Below, piece by piece: positions 33,294 through 44,287 of a DNA stretch of 64,000 nt. Numbering within the stretch: position 1 is the stretch's first letter; every line of letters starts with the position of its first letter. The position numbers and the translations under genes were made by a program. The DNA lies in NCBI GenBank assembly GCA_021234155.1, contig JAJEKV010000057.1:4681821-4745820 (forward strand). The letters are read 5' to 3'. This DNA is from Isoetes taiwanensis (lineage: Eukaryota; Streptophyta; Lycopodiopsida; Isoetales; Isoetaceae). Under the pieces are notes generated by a model that did no database searches, was not told where the DNA came from, and worked only from the letters and a program-made list of their open reading frames with translations.

Positions 33294-33930
33294 TTACAAA
33301 TTTGAGTACATTTTCATTGACAGTAATTTTTTACAACCAATTCCTTGCAAATCTGGTCTCACACTTCGGAAAGCAGGCACTGTAGGGGCTGATATGAGGG
33401 ACTCAAACATCTGTAGTGTTTCTGCTGACACCCAATTCCCTTCATCTACATTATTTGGGTGCCATGTCGGAGAATTTATGTTGCTGTCTACATTCAAGCA
33501 ACACTTGATGGGGTCATCATCCACCAAACATATCTGCTCTTCTGGAAATCCTTCTATCACTTCCAAGGCCTCATGTATATTCTTGATGAGGATATTCTTT
33601 GCTCCATGTTGTGGTCGACGAACAATCCCACAATTATCTTGATCTAATATAATATAGAAATCAAAGTTCTTTAGCTCTGGAACAACTTCTTTAATTTCTA
33701 ATATATTGTTTCGCAGCATGGATGACCATATACCAATGGTGGCTCTGTCCTTCAGATGGCTCAATAATTTTTGAACACCAGGTCTTGGATACACCCATTT
33801 GGTCTTTGTCTCTAGAACCCTTCCAGGAAAAGGAGGTGCAGCACGGTACTCTGCCTTGGAGAAGGACTTGATAAGGACTCCGTTCAGGTCGAAGAGGATA
33901 AGTTTGTTGTTATTTGAAGTAGTCTCCTCT
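33294..33930 (-). CDS. FCP1/NIF-like HAD phosphatase, last exon
   Basis: The product resembles plant FCP1/NLI-interacting-factor-like HAD phosphatases, which dephosphorylate proteins. The exon reads KLILFDLNGVLIKSF (motif 1), WVYPRPGVQKLLSHLKD, IGIWSSMLRNNI (motif 2, the Ser of WSS), FDFYIILDQDNC and ICLVDDDPIKC (motif 4, Asp-Asp), then a tail to the stop. Motif 1 is DLNG, where animal SCP/FCP1 enzymes have DLDET; 'DLNG' recurs in a plant subfamily, but loss of the second Asp questions catalysis. No ATG lies near the start. Instead TGTATTGTGCAG at 33931-33942 is a good splice acceptor, so this is an internal-to-last exon and the 5' exons were not found. It ends 92 bp from the Helitron 3' end. 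Either a host gene cut by repeats or a fragment. Confidence 0.7.
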
Positions 33931-33959
33931 CTGCACAATACATATTTCAAGTTAACAAA

Positions 33960-35190
33960 TGTTTTTGATACTTAAGAATAATACAATTGCGCTACGCGCG
34001 AGACATGCTAATAAATAATCCATATAAACAAGGTGCTGCGCACGGAGGGTTGCCCTCCATGGCCGGAGGGTGAAGTGGCTTAAATCATAGTTCAAAGTAA
34101 AAAAAAAAAGAAAAAAAAAAGAAAAAAAAAAGAAAGTAAATGCAAATAAGAAACTTATCATGTAGCAATGTTTGGCTTGGCATCGTTGGGCTTGGGTGAG
34201 ATAGGTTGAATAATAAACCCATGTGTATTAGAGGTTTATAAGCAGGTTTTTGTGTAGAAGTATAAGGATTCACGTTTTGCTTCTTAACATTGTTCTGCAC
34301 ATAACACCGACAAATTGCATAACACTGACAAATTACTGGAAGAAATAGGGAATTATTTTCTCCATAAAATAAAATGTGTTTAATCTCATTAATGAATAGT
34401 TTATTATTCTTTGGTCCCAAATAAATCCCCCATTTTTTCTCCGGAGTTACTTGCCAACTTGCTTCGCACCCAATTACAAAGAACTATATACAATAGACTA
34501 AAATGCCATTTTATTAATGTTGTAATGGCTTGAACAAAGGAACAAATGGGGCCTTCGCTTATCACAAGTGGTGACAAACCTTAACCGCAACACAATCAAT
34601 GCCTTTAGAATATGCAACATAGCATCATCAAATAATTATAGCAATCAAATGATTAAACAACATGCCCTCATAAGAAAATCATTCTTGCACTAAACTGAAA
34701 GCTACCACTAAGACCAACGTAAAATTTTAGAAAAGGATGGACCTACTTGGAATTCTAAAAAAGGAAGGAGGTATAATGCATAGCATAGCCTTTTAGGACC
34801 ATTGCATGATTACATGCGAGTTGGGAAGGTTCTTGAGGTTGGTTGGGTTGTCTTCATCGGACGTAGCTTAAAAACATCAAGCCTTTTTTTAATTAGTCCT
34901 CATCAATACCCATCAGTTGATTTATAAGACAATTTTGGTGCGTTGTATGCTTCTGCCTAGAAAGTCACAACATTGCAATACTATGACCATAGGACAACTT
35001 TGGTACGCTGTGTGATTCTCATGTTGATTCAATTTTTTCACCGACAATCTTGAAATGTGATCATATAATACATGAGCAATAACCATAGATCAGGCAGCAA
35101 CATGCCTCTAGACTTAATTCACAGCCATAACCATAGATCAAGCAGCAACATGTCTATAGACTTAATTCACAGCCATGTGAATATGCCTCT
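33960..35190. other. Spacer with simple repeats, no gene recognised
   Basis: The spacer is AT-rich. At 34100-34135 there is a tract of A-runs separated by single G. A GC-rich palindrome GCGCTACGCGC near 33985 followed by CTAATAA looks a little like a Helitron 3' end, but no partner end was seen. Near 35095-35175 the phrase CATAGATCA(A/G)GCAGCAACATG is duplicated about 50 bp apart. There is no coding support; exons of the phosphatase gene could lie here but I could not pick them out. Confidence 0.45.
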
Positions 35191-35199
35191 ACTGTTGTT

Positions 35200-35655
35200 T
35201 CATGGTAATAAATAACAAACTATGCTGCCATAGCCCCCTTGCTTTTTGGGCCTCGTACTTATAGCTGGCATTGGTAATTCAACTACACGACCATGACCAT
35301 GACCATGACCATGGTCATATGTACAGAAGCAACAGGAAGTTGATTCAGTCACAGCCGAGACTATGAGGCAATGTGCCTCTAATTTATGAATTGTACTATA
35401 AAATGAGCTCCCCGCTTTTCTAGTTGACAACTTCATCAAAGTTGTCATTGCTATGCTTGCAAGTAACAACGGTTCAAACAAATGGATATCTTCCATATCC
35501 ATATCTGTCATTATAGTTATGGCTACTGCCAAAAAACCATAACCTCCCGGAACAAATGTCAATACTTGACGAACAAGAGACTTCATGCAGTTATTTCCTT
35601 TAACAAGACAAAGAACTGGACCTGATTTTACTGTAAGCACAGAAAACACAACCAT
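35200..35655 (-). CDS. Unrecognised ORF, 151 codons
   Basis: The open frame begins MVVFSVLTVKSGPVLCLVKG and ends in a segment with (Gly-His)n, DHGHGHGHGRVVEL, encoded by a CCATGA microsatellite at about 35289-35318. Two hydrophobic stretches (around residues 38-50 and 62-75) could be membrane-associated. A His-rich loop after hydrophobic helices recalls ZIP metal transporters, but no ZIP signature helix is present, so I do not make that call. There is no neighbouring gene in the same direction to give context. It may be an exon of a larger gene or a chance frame. Confidence 0.25.
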   Translation of the reverse strand: MVVFSVLTVKSGPVLCLVKGNNCMKSLVRQVLTFVPGGYGFLAVAITIMTDMDMEDIHLFEPLLLASIAMTTLMKLSTRKAGSSFYSTIHKLEAHCLIVSAVTESTSCCFCTYDHGHGHGHGRVVELPMPAISTRPKKQGGYGSIVCYLLP

Positions 35656-35659
35656 CTTC

Positions 35660-36755
35660 AGTCTATAAAAGTAGACTAACGGATGTCAGCTTCAAATGTA
35701 CTACTTTCTCAATGCAACTATTATTTCATCTTTTAAGGTAGGAAAGATTACACATTATGTGGAAAAAGCACCAAACAATGAAAATGAGAACTCACCATGG
35801 AATGCCTCAATGATATAAAGAGGTACTCCACATGCTAGTTTATCTAGCAAACTTAAAAGTACCATAAACAAAAGCACAGGCCTACAGATTACAACCTACA
35901 AGTACGCCATCCATGATCCATGCAGTTAGAATTTTCTCAAAGCTTCAACAACAACCAAGGCCCAGTTGGATGAATCCAGAAGTGAAAATAAGTATCAGCA
36001 TTAGGGCATTTCCAAAGCCAATCATAACTGCAATGAAATATATCAAGCCTTGCAGATGGCTGGGCAGATAATATATTGCTATCCAAAGTGCTGCACCCCC
36101 AGCGAAGAAAGCTTTGGTCATAGTTTTGCAGCTCCTTCATCAAATCATATAGATCTTGGCATGGGATCTAACTGTTCATGCATGCAATCAGTCCTCCAAA
36201 ATATGGCTAGATCAACACATGCCCTTTTATTAAAACGGGCTTCAGATCTTCCTCTGCCGCTCTGCATCCTACAAAATGCACTATATTTCCTCCGGCAGAA
36301 TTCCCCATTAGAAGACACATCTACAGATCTGCATTTTCTGGCAGCTCTATTGTTTCTTGCAGCCAGACCAATATGAGAGCAACATTAAACTGGATGGAAA
36401 CAAAATCAGAGGAGGCCGAAGCCATGAAGAACGCCATAGCCAGTTCACCGGTTTCAGAGGGGCTGCTCAGCAACAGAAATGACCGTTCATTTACCCCCAA
36501 TAATGGGTTTTTAGCAGTCATTGGCATATTCTAGGTACATACTGGCATATGCCTAGAATATGCCACAAACCCACCTCAACAAGGGCTTGTCCCCTTAGGG
36601 GCAACCCAAAAAGATCCATATGACTCTCTCTTTTGTGGGTGAAGTCGCCTTTTCTCCCATCCTGGATGTTTTATCTTCTTCTTCAGCTCTGATAGGACTA
36701 GGGTCAGTTTATTCAGGAAGAACAGAAGTATTTTGTATATCTGGTTCCTGTGCAT
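35660..36755. other. Spacer, no gene recognised
   Basis: Short minus-strand frames at 35937-36143 and 36321-36527 carry no recognisable motif. A perfect inverted repeat, TGGCATATTCTAGG and its complement, lies at 36522-36565 with a 16-bp loop. Confidence 0.45.
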
Positions 36756-38405
36756 TTACCTCAAGAATTTTCTCCTCTTCTGATAAGGCCTTTGCCAACT
36801 TCTCCTGAGTCTGTGGATCCATGATTGGTGGCAACTTTGGTGGTGGACTTTGTGATTCAGTTTCACTTTCTTCTGAAGCGGAATCCTCATCAGAGACAGT
36901 TTCTTTTGATGTGCCATCCTTTGCATCCTCCTCCTCAGACTCTCTGCCTCCTTCTTTCTCTCCCTCTTTGCATCATTTTGACCTTGCCGATTCTCCCTCT
37001 GTGCTTGCTTCCCTTGATATGTCAGATGATGCTTCTCCACATCAAGATAATACAGCTCCAGAAACTCTTTCTGCTGCTCAGTGGCCACCCAGCTTTGAAC
37101 TTTTCTGCCGTTGACTAGAGCTTCACGCCTAACCCTACCATTGATAAAGTAGTCACAGACTAAGCCTTCCTTGGGCACAAATGTATCCAAGAGGTAGAAA
37201 GCCAAGTTCGAGCTTAGTCTGTACTTATTCACTGCACCTCCCTTTAGGCCAACCTGTTTGTACTCTAATTCCTTCTCACATTCCTCAGTGGTCAGGTTAG
37301 GGGTAAGCTCATCGGTCCAGAGGTAATTATCCAAACTCTCCTTCTCTATAAATTTGAGTATCGGCTCAGGAAGCTATTGGGGACCATACTTGTATGCCTC
37401 GTAAACCGCGTCAGCTACTTTATTTATGATCACGTAAGTGATCATTGTTATGTCATGAGTGACATAATTGTTCTTAGCATGCGCCCCATCTACCAGCACC
37501 CCATGGCGCACACTTATATTGGCCTCTATCTGAGTGGTGGCCTGCAAGATCTTTGGATATTCCTCTGCAGGTTCAGACAGGAACACAAGTATGATGTACT
37601 CGTGGGTGGTCTGCTTGAGACAATTTGAGAGCATAGAGATGTAGTAGTCTATATCCGGAGGGTATGTTCGACAGTCCACCACAAACAATGAAGCTGTCTT
37701 TGGATGGAATAGTCTCGGTGGCAACAACCAAAGAACCCTGACAGGACTTCACCATGTAGCTTTTTGATACAGTCTCAGGAATGTCCAAGTCCCCAATGAC
37801 TCTGCACCTCAGCTCCACACGGAGCTTTGATGGTAAATGGGCTGGTTTTTCCTTGTTCCTAGATTTATATGTTTGAATAAATTCAGGTGATCACTTCGAG
37901 TATCTGAGCAGGTCTTCATCTGTTATTTTCATCATGTCCAAGCCTCAGATAGGTGACATCTCAAAGAGCTCCTTTGAGATGGCCTCACTCATAACACAGA
38001 GGTCTTTCATGGACTTGCAGGCCTCTGGAAAGGATGGCACCTCTTTGATTTTTTAGACCTTCTTCACAAAGACTTGTCCATCTATAACAGACTGGAGCAC
38101 CTTGAGAATTTCTTCTTCTCACACAGTAAATACCTCGGCGGCGCCGCATCCAGTTTCTTCCTGGATGTTCGTGTGATATGGGCGGTAAGGCTATAGCCGG
38201 AGCTTTTATTATAGATTCTTTCAGAGTATAGCTTCTTGATATTTTCCAAGTTCTCTTGTGACCATGGCGGGAGGCTTGTTGCATGCGGCCTTGTTGCAGA
38301 TGCATATTCGGCAGATGTAGAACCAAACTTCTGCGAAATGTAGAACAAAGCTTCTACCAAGCTTCTGCAATATGTATTACCTAGATTCGGCAGACGTAGA
38401 ACCAA
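36756..38405 (-). pseudogene. ORF2 of an unclassified transposon: beta-class DNA methyltransferase-like protein, decayed
   Basis: Minus-strand pieces (37985-38405, 37573-37818, 37374-37727, 36756-37334) join with few breaks into one protein. From the amino end: a basic, Cys-containing segment; EEEILKVLQSVIDGQVFVKK; FPEACKSMKDLCVMSEAISK; VELRCRVIGDLDIPETVSKS; then ASLFVVDCRTYPPDIDYYIS with HEYIILVFLSEPA, which looks like motif IV and the next strand of an N4/N6 amino-methyltransferase. About 150 residues on, LLDTFVPKEGLVCDYFING then ALVNGRKVQSWVATEQQKEF resembles motif I ('DxFxGxG...GR.v.g.E'). Motif IV before motif I is the beta-class order. The DPPY box is not canonical and the Gly-rich loop is altered, so activity is doubtful. 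The tail is basic and Glu/Arg-rich. Fold assignment is inference. Confidence 0.4.
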
Positions 38406-39015
38406 GCTTCTGTGAAATGGAATACCTTGATTTGCTTTGCCGAAACTCCATACCCGAGCTTGGAAAGGTTTTCACATGCTTGCTTGATGGATCTGTGGGG
38501 AAAAATAGATTCCTCTGTATTTTAGCTTGCAAACCTTCTACTAATCCTTTGTTTCTAAACACAAAGCCAGAGCGCGTCCGAAAATCATAGTGATGCTCTG
38601 TTTTTCCTCCTTTGTAATGAATCGTGGACTCGTAGTGATGCTCTGTTTTTGCTCCTTCTTTGCAATGAATCGTGGCGGTGCCACTCCTAAAAATGGGGGA
38701 AGGATTACGGGTTGCAATTTTAGTGTAAATAGCCCGTAATTTCAATAAAAGTATCTTTACTTGTGACGTATAATGCGGTGTGAAGATTCAGACAGACAAA
38801 ATCTAATTGGACCGGAATAATAAGGTGCTTGGAATATTGGACATTAATGTAGATCAGCGTTGGGAATCTAGCTAATAACATCGGGAGATTCGTATTTCGT
38901 ATTTGACTCCAAATTTAGAGCCATTCTGGCGACCAACGGTCAAATTTAGCACATTTCTAAAACCCAATTACGTCTCTCTGAACTGCTCCCCTTTTCCGGC
39001 GGTGCCACGTTATTT
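38032..39015. repeat. Segmental duplication, left copy
   Basis: It shares sequence with 42912-44046 in the same orientation, starting GGATGGCACCTCTTTG and ending CGGCGGTGCCACGT. The left copy lacks about 125 bp near 38120 that are present in the right copy. It carries the amino-terminal part of ORF2 plus its 0.6-kb upstream region. The right copy directly precedes the DUF641 gene, and the match ends within a CACGTG box there. Confidence 0.85.
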
Positions 39016-39255
39016 AGCACACTCTCTGGATCAATACGTATAAGAGTTCATTCATGAAATTTGGAAGGGACAGATGTATGGCCTTATTAGGACGTACGTG
39101 CGAAATACGTGGATCCAGTTTAGTTACAGGCCCATATTTTGCACCGTGGCCACGGTGTGCAATACATGTATCCAGTTTACTTACAATATAGCATTTTGCA
39201 CAGTGAGCACTATCGAACTGATAAATAAACCAACTCTTTTACAGTAGAGACATTA

Positions 39256-42200
39256 TCAAGAGCTCTCAATACGGACATAACCTTTGCCTTGCCTACATCT
39301 CATTGATCTCCACTCCCTTGATCGCTCAACAGCTGCGGACTTATACCAAGCTTCCCTCTTTTTTTTCCCCCTGGTTTTTTGTCTAAACAACTTAGCAAGT
39401 GTTGATTCACTCTGGTTCCGTGATTTCTTCACCCATATGGACACGATCCTTCTGTAAAACCATTGACACATCTGCTGTAAGGAATTCCCAACTGAACCTC
39501 TGTGTTGAGTGAAACGAAAGAATGCATTCTTTGCTTGCTTATGGGACTTCTCCATTCCCTGTGCATTCCAAATTCCCAGGCTTCCATATTCCTTGACAAA
39601 CCACACGCCATGTGCAAACAGAATATGGACATAGTGAGTCAAATTGGCCTCACCCCATGCCGTCAGGAAAGACTTAGTGAAGTTTGTGACTGCCTCCTGG
39701 AATTTGGCAACATCATTATCCTGCACTACCTTTTTCTGCATTTCCTTCACCAGTACAGAGAAATCCTGCCATGCCTTGATTTTCTTCAGGCGTGATCTAC
39801 CACGATCATTTCGATCATCCTTAGCTGCAATAAGATCCTTGTAAGCTTCCCAAACACCACATAAATTCTCTTTCGCGGGAGGCAAAAACCTCTTAGCCTT
39901 TGGACCACCCATACTGGGTTTCAGGGGAACCTTGCCGGATACCTTTGGATCTTGAAGTATTTTGTAGTGCCCACCATGAAGTCCCACATTAGATAGCACC
40001 TTTTCAACTTCATGCATGGCAGCTTCCCTAGAGTTTTGGGGTGATTTATTCCAAGCAAACAGGATACTCATGTAAACCATCTTATCTATGATTCTCAAGC
40101 AAGCATGAAGGGTGCATATGTGTACTCTTTTTAACGGAATTGGCAGAATTGGCATCAAGGTTGTGTCCTTCTCTTCTCTATTTGGTGGCTCATCCTGGAC
40201 ACAGTCTAATGTACTCTTCTCCAACCCAGCTGAATCTCTTCTCGCATAGAGACAGCAAGGATAAGCATGAGTAGTCTTACCAGCACTATGCTTCATTCTG
40301 TACATGCATTTTATTGTCTTCAAATCTGCAGCAAGATGCCATTCAACCTCGTACTCACCATATCCAGGAACTGCAAGTTTTTCTCCGATTCCGTGAGAGG
40401 CAATCATTGTGGGGATGGGTGTTTGATCAAAAACCCATTTTAGTATACTGTGATTTTCCTCTGGTACCTGAAATAAACCAACCCACCAAATGTGATCTTC
40501 AGACTGGACGGAAAACTTACCATCTAGATTTGACTCTTCATTCCCTGTATTCAAAGCTCTGTTCATTAGACTCAGTGAAACCCTCTCCTACTTCTCACCT
40601 TTCACCAATTCCATTTCATCCAGCTTCAAAACAATTCTTAGTTTGCCAGCGCACTCTTCTAGCTTCATATCATAAAATCGAACCAAAAGCTGAAGCATTC
40701 TACTTAAGTCTATCCAGCAATTGTTATTCATTAAGGCAGAAAGTATCACCAAACTTTGACTTCTTCTTACTTTTGGTATAGGATGGCAATGTATCCAAAT
40801 TGACCTTTGCTGGTCGGTGATACATATCACCAAGAAGCTCTTGCACTTGTCTATTTCTCGATGACCTACAAGTCCTCACACTAATCATTCTTGGTAGTAG
40901 AATAGTTTTGGTAATGCCTTGTTGTTTACGGCCATCCTGCAAGCATCGAACAAAGCAATGTAAGCTTGCCTACTTATTAGACATTGTCACACAATTCTTG
41001 CGATTACGAGGTTTGATTGTTCCCCAACTCTAAAGCTATTCTTTGTACTACTGACTTTCTAAGTTGAATGCTACCGGGAAGCTTTAACATTCTCAATACA
41101 TCATCTTTAGTAACTAATTTCTTTAATAAGCGGGCAATATTAGCGGGGTTTTCTCTTATTTTCTTTACGCAAGATTTGGATCAACAAGCTTTTTAATAGC
41201 CATGATCCTTTTTTTTAGCCTCCACCCCCAGGGGCTAATATATTTATGGGCTTCAGGTTTCTTGCCTTCTCCCTGATCCCCAGTGGAGTTCTTTTCAAGC
41301 GTTTGACTCGCTTGTGAAGGGAATCATTTTCTTGCGCAACCCTCTTCATTCCTTGCTGCAGTGACATTAGGGATTTTTTGAGATCATAAAAGGGCCTTCT
41401 AAGAATTGCTGACTAAGCTATATGAACTACCAATCGAGAAAAGCAGGCGGTAATCCGGTCGGCCAAAAGCGACTATAACTAACTCACTGGATCACATTTT
41501 CTAGCATAAGTGTTGATAGAAAAGTCCAAATAAGCTCTTGTTTGGTGCCATAGATAGATCTCATTGAGATCTTTTCAAGCTTGGGTGGTTTGCATATCTT
41601 TTAGCCCCGTAGGATAGTAAGAAATGGTAAAAACCATACTTTTTGGAGTTTTGACAATCATAAGTGGTTAAAATATGTGCAAAGCACCTAAGGTTGGAAA
41701 GATCTCAATGAGACCTATCTATTGCACTAAACGATGGCTCATTTGGACTTTTCTATCAATAGTTATGCTAGAAAATGTGATCCAGTGAGTTAGTTATACT
41801 TGATTTCTTTTTATTTGACCCCTCGAGCTCTCGATTTTCGATTGGTAGTTCATTTATCTTCATTTGGCTTAGATGGCATGTTTTGAAGGCCCTTTTTTAA
41901 TCTCATAAAAACCCTAATGTTTCATCTCCGTCACCAATTTTTTATTTTGTACCTCCAATTCATTGAGCTTGCGACATTGTTGAGACAGAAAGTAGTTCGC
42001 CTGTTGGAGCTGATTAACATCTGATAAAACTTTGCAATTGAATCCATACAAGTGGTTATACATGGCACGCAAATGTGGATTAGTATTACTTTTAACCAAA
42101 TTATTACAGTAACCTAGTAACCCTTGTTGTCCCTTACAAGCAAATTCAATAAGACCGGATGCCGAGTGAAAGTTTAGATGGGCTCGAGTGAAAGGATCAC

Positions 42201-42620
42201 AAGGATACAATTGGCCTTTTAGCTCAGAGGTCTATATTCATGGCTCCAGAAGTTCGCAATGCATCTTCATCTATTGGTTGCTTCCAAGTGAACTTATTCC
42301 TGTAAGGCAGGCATCCTTTTGGCACTTGCACTCTAAATTGACCCTTGGAATTAGTTTGATCCTGAAACAGAAGTATTAGAACCAAGAACACTCAAAGGAA
42401 TGCAATGACAACTCGAAAACCAAATACCTTTGCCATTGACGTTGCAAAAGACCGAGAACCGGGTGAGCTTAGAATTAGGAAGATTCTTGCCAACAAACGA
42501 TTTAAATTGAAAACTTTTGCTCTATTTTTTGGCAAGAACCGCCATAATTCAATTCAAACAATGCTTGGGCGCGATGGCAAGGTCGTTGGCGCTTCGATGG
42601 CGCGATGACAAGCTTCGATG
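39256..42620 (-). pseudogene. ORF1 of an unclassified transposon: DDE-type transposase-like protein, decayed
   Basis: Consecutive minus-strand pieces read as one protein: 42210-42600 (GQFRVQVPKGCLPYRNKF), 41914-42210 (ending in a coiled coil), 41000-41360 (basic coiled coil QENDSLHKRVKRLKR), 40724-40942, 40588-40833 (LRIVLKLDEMELVKGEK, a candidate first catalytic Asp) and the 436-codon frame 39256-40566. The last holds EWHLAADLKTIKCMYRMKHS, a Cys pair YPCCLYARRD, PLKRVHICTLHACLRIIDKM, and HYVHILFAHGVWFVKEYGSL then GIWNAQGMEKSHKQAK. This Asp ... Cys-x-Cys ... His/Leu/Arg ... 'GxExxH' pattern resembles DDE transposases of large, poorly described transposons also seen in animals. I cannot name the superfamily. 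A foldback element interrupts it at 41364-41920, and stops and frameshifts separate the pieces. Confidence 0.5.
41364..41920. mobile_element. Foldback (MITE-like) element inside ORF1
   Basis: Long imperfect inverted arms start ACATTAGGG at the left and end CCCTAATGT at the right. The best-matched inner part, including CACTGGATCACATTTTCTAG and GATAGAAAAGTCCAAAT, is about 110 bp per arm. The outer part shares AAAAGGGCCTTC and GAACTACCAATCGA. Coiled-coil coding of ORF1 is seen on both sides, so it inserted into ORF1. A clear target duplication was not found. It has no coding capacity. Confidence 0.75.
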
Positions 42621-42911
42621 GCGGCGATGGCAAGCTTCGATAGCAAGCTTCGATGGCGCTGAAGCTCGATAATTTGAAGCTTCGATGGTGGAAAAATGAA
42701 AATCTTAGATGTAATCATCAAATATTCAGGTCGTTAGAAAATAATGATTGCAAAGTTAGGTACGAGGTTAGGTTGGAGGAGGGGGGAAGTTAGGTTAGGG
42801 GAGAGTGAAGCGTTAGGTATGGAGGGGGAAGGTAGGTTTGGGATCCTACGTGGCAGCCCCCCCCCAGTATACTCTTACAAGGCCCTTATTTGACCTCAAA
42901 AAAACTCTAAT
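42621..42911. other. Spacer upstream of ORF1
   Basis: GC-mixed DNA with AAGCTTCGATGGC-type short repeats at about 42595-42690 (four near-copies) and a G-rich purine stretch at 42770-42840. It may be the 5' leader of ORF1; no motif confirms it. Confidence 0.4.
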
Positions 42912-44046
42912 GGATGGCACCTCTTTGATTTTTTAGACCTTCTTCACAAAGACTTGTCCATCTATAACATACTGGAGCACCTTGAGAATTTCTTCTTCCC
43001 TTAACCCCTTTGCCTTCTCAAGTCTGTAACTGTAAAATCTTCAAGGGATCCTTTCTCAGGTTAATTTCCCTGCTTTTCCTACAAGCTCTTCTGCTGTCCG
43101 CTAGTTCCACACCTCATTCCATTTGTCCCACACAATAAATGCCTCGGTACATTTGCGTGCATCCGGTTTCTTCACGGATGTTAGGTGTGATATAGGTGGC
43201 GGGGCTTTGATCCGAGCTATAGCTAGGAGCTTTTATTACGGATTCTTTCAGAGTATAGCTTCTTGCTATTTTCCAAGTTTTCTCGTGACCATGGTGGGAG
43301 GCTTGTTGCATGCGGCCTTGTTGCAGATGCAGATCCGGTAGATGTAGAACCAAGCTTCTGCGAAATGTAGAACAAAGCTTCTACCAAGCTTCTACGAAAT
43401 GTATTACCCTGATTTGGCAGACGTAGAACCAAGCTTAGCGCGAAATGGAAATACGATTTGCTTTGTTAGAAACTCCATACCCCAGCTTGGAAAGGTTTTA
43501 AAATGCTTGCTTGATGGATATGTGGGGAAAAATGGATTCCTCTGTATTTTAGCTTGCAAACCTTCTACTAATCCTTTATTTCTAAACACAAAGCTAGAGC
43601 GCGTCCGAAAATCGTAGTGATGCTCTGTTTTGGCTCCTTTGTCATGAATCGTGGACTCGTAGTGATGCTCTGTTTTTGCTCCTTCTTTGCAATGAATCGT
43701 GGCAGCGCTCCTAAAAATGCGGGAAGGATTACGGGTTGCAATTTTAATGTAAATAGCCCGTAATTTCAATAAAAGTATTTTTACTTGTCGCGTATAATGC
43801 GGATGTGAACATTCAGACAAACAAAATCTAATTGGACCGGAATAATAAGGTGCTGGTAAAGAGGTGGAATGTTGGACATTAATGTAGATCAGCGTTGGGA
43901 ATCTAGCTAATAACATCGGGAGATTCGTATTTCGTATTTGACTCCAAATTTAGAGCCATTCTGGCGACCAACGGTCAAATTTAGCACATTTCTAAAACCC
44001 AATTACGTCTCTCTGAACTGCTCCCCTTTTCCGGCGGCGCCACGTG
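42912..44046. repeat. Segmental duplication, right copy, upstream of the DUF641 gene
   Basis: It pairs with 38032-39015. It includes an ORF2 amino-terminal piece (minus strand, about 42912-43432; e.g. EEEILKVLQYVIDGQVFVKK) and a non-coding 0.6 kb shared with the left copy. It is the longer, more complete copy at its left side. Homology stops at the G-box that starts the DUF641 upstream region. Confidence 0.85.
44041..44046. promoter_or_regulatory. G-box CACGTG upstream of the DUF641 gene
   Basis: CACGTG lies 242 bp before the ATG of the DUF641 gene. G-boxes bind bZIP and bHLH factors (including light-response factors) in plants. The site is created at the junction of the duplicated segment and unique DNA; in the other copy the sequence reads CACGTT. 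Function is inferred. Confidence 0.4.
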
Positions 44047-44287
44047 TGCATGAGCTCCTCGTCCTGTGCAGAGAGCTTGAAAGCGGGAATATTTTAGGCT
44101 CGTTTTTGAAGCTTGATCAGCGAATTTTTTCATTTGGGTTCTGTTCCTAGCCCAGTTCCGGCGATTTGCCAGCTTCATTAGCCTTTTTTTCATCTGGGTT
44201 TTAGATTCTAGCTCAGTTCCGGTGTTTTTGCATGCCTGATTTCGTCGCTGCAAGTTTTTGAATCCTTCTGTTTATTCTTAGCTCTGC

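Noticed and set aside
33970..34000. A third Helitron 3' end (GCGCTACGCGC palindrome then CTAATAA)
   Set aside because: CTAA is permitted but unusual, and no matching TC end or second copy was found.
35200..35655. ZIP metal transporter suggested by a (Gly-His)n loop
   Set aside because: The His-rich stretch comes from a CCATGA microsatellite; no ZIP transmembrane signature is present.
36522..36565. Small MITE made of the 14-bp inverted repeat
   Set aside because: Only 44 bp long, no target duplication or second copy; a chance or stem-loop remnant.
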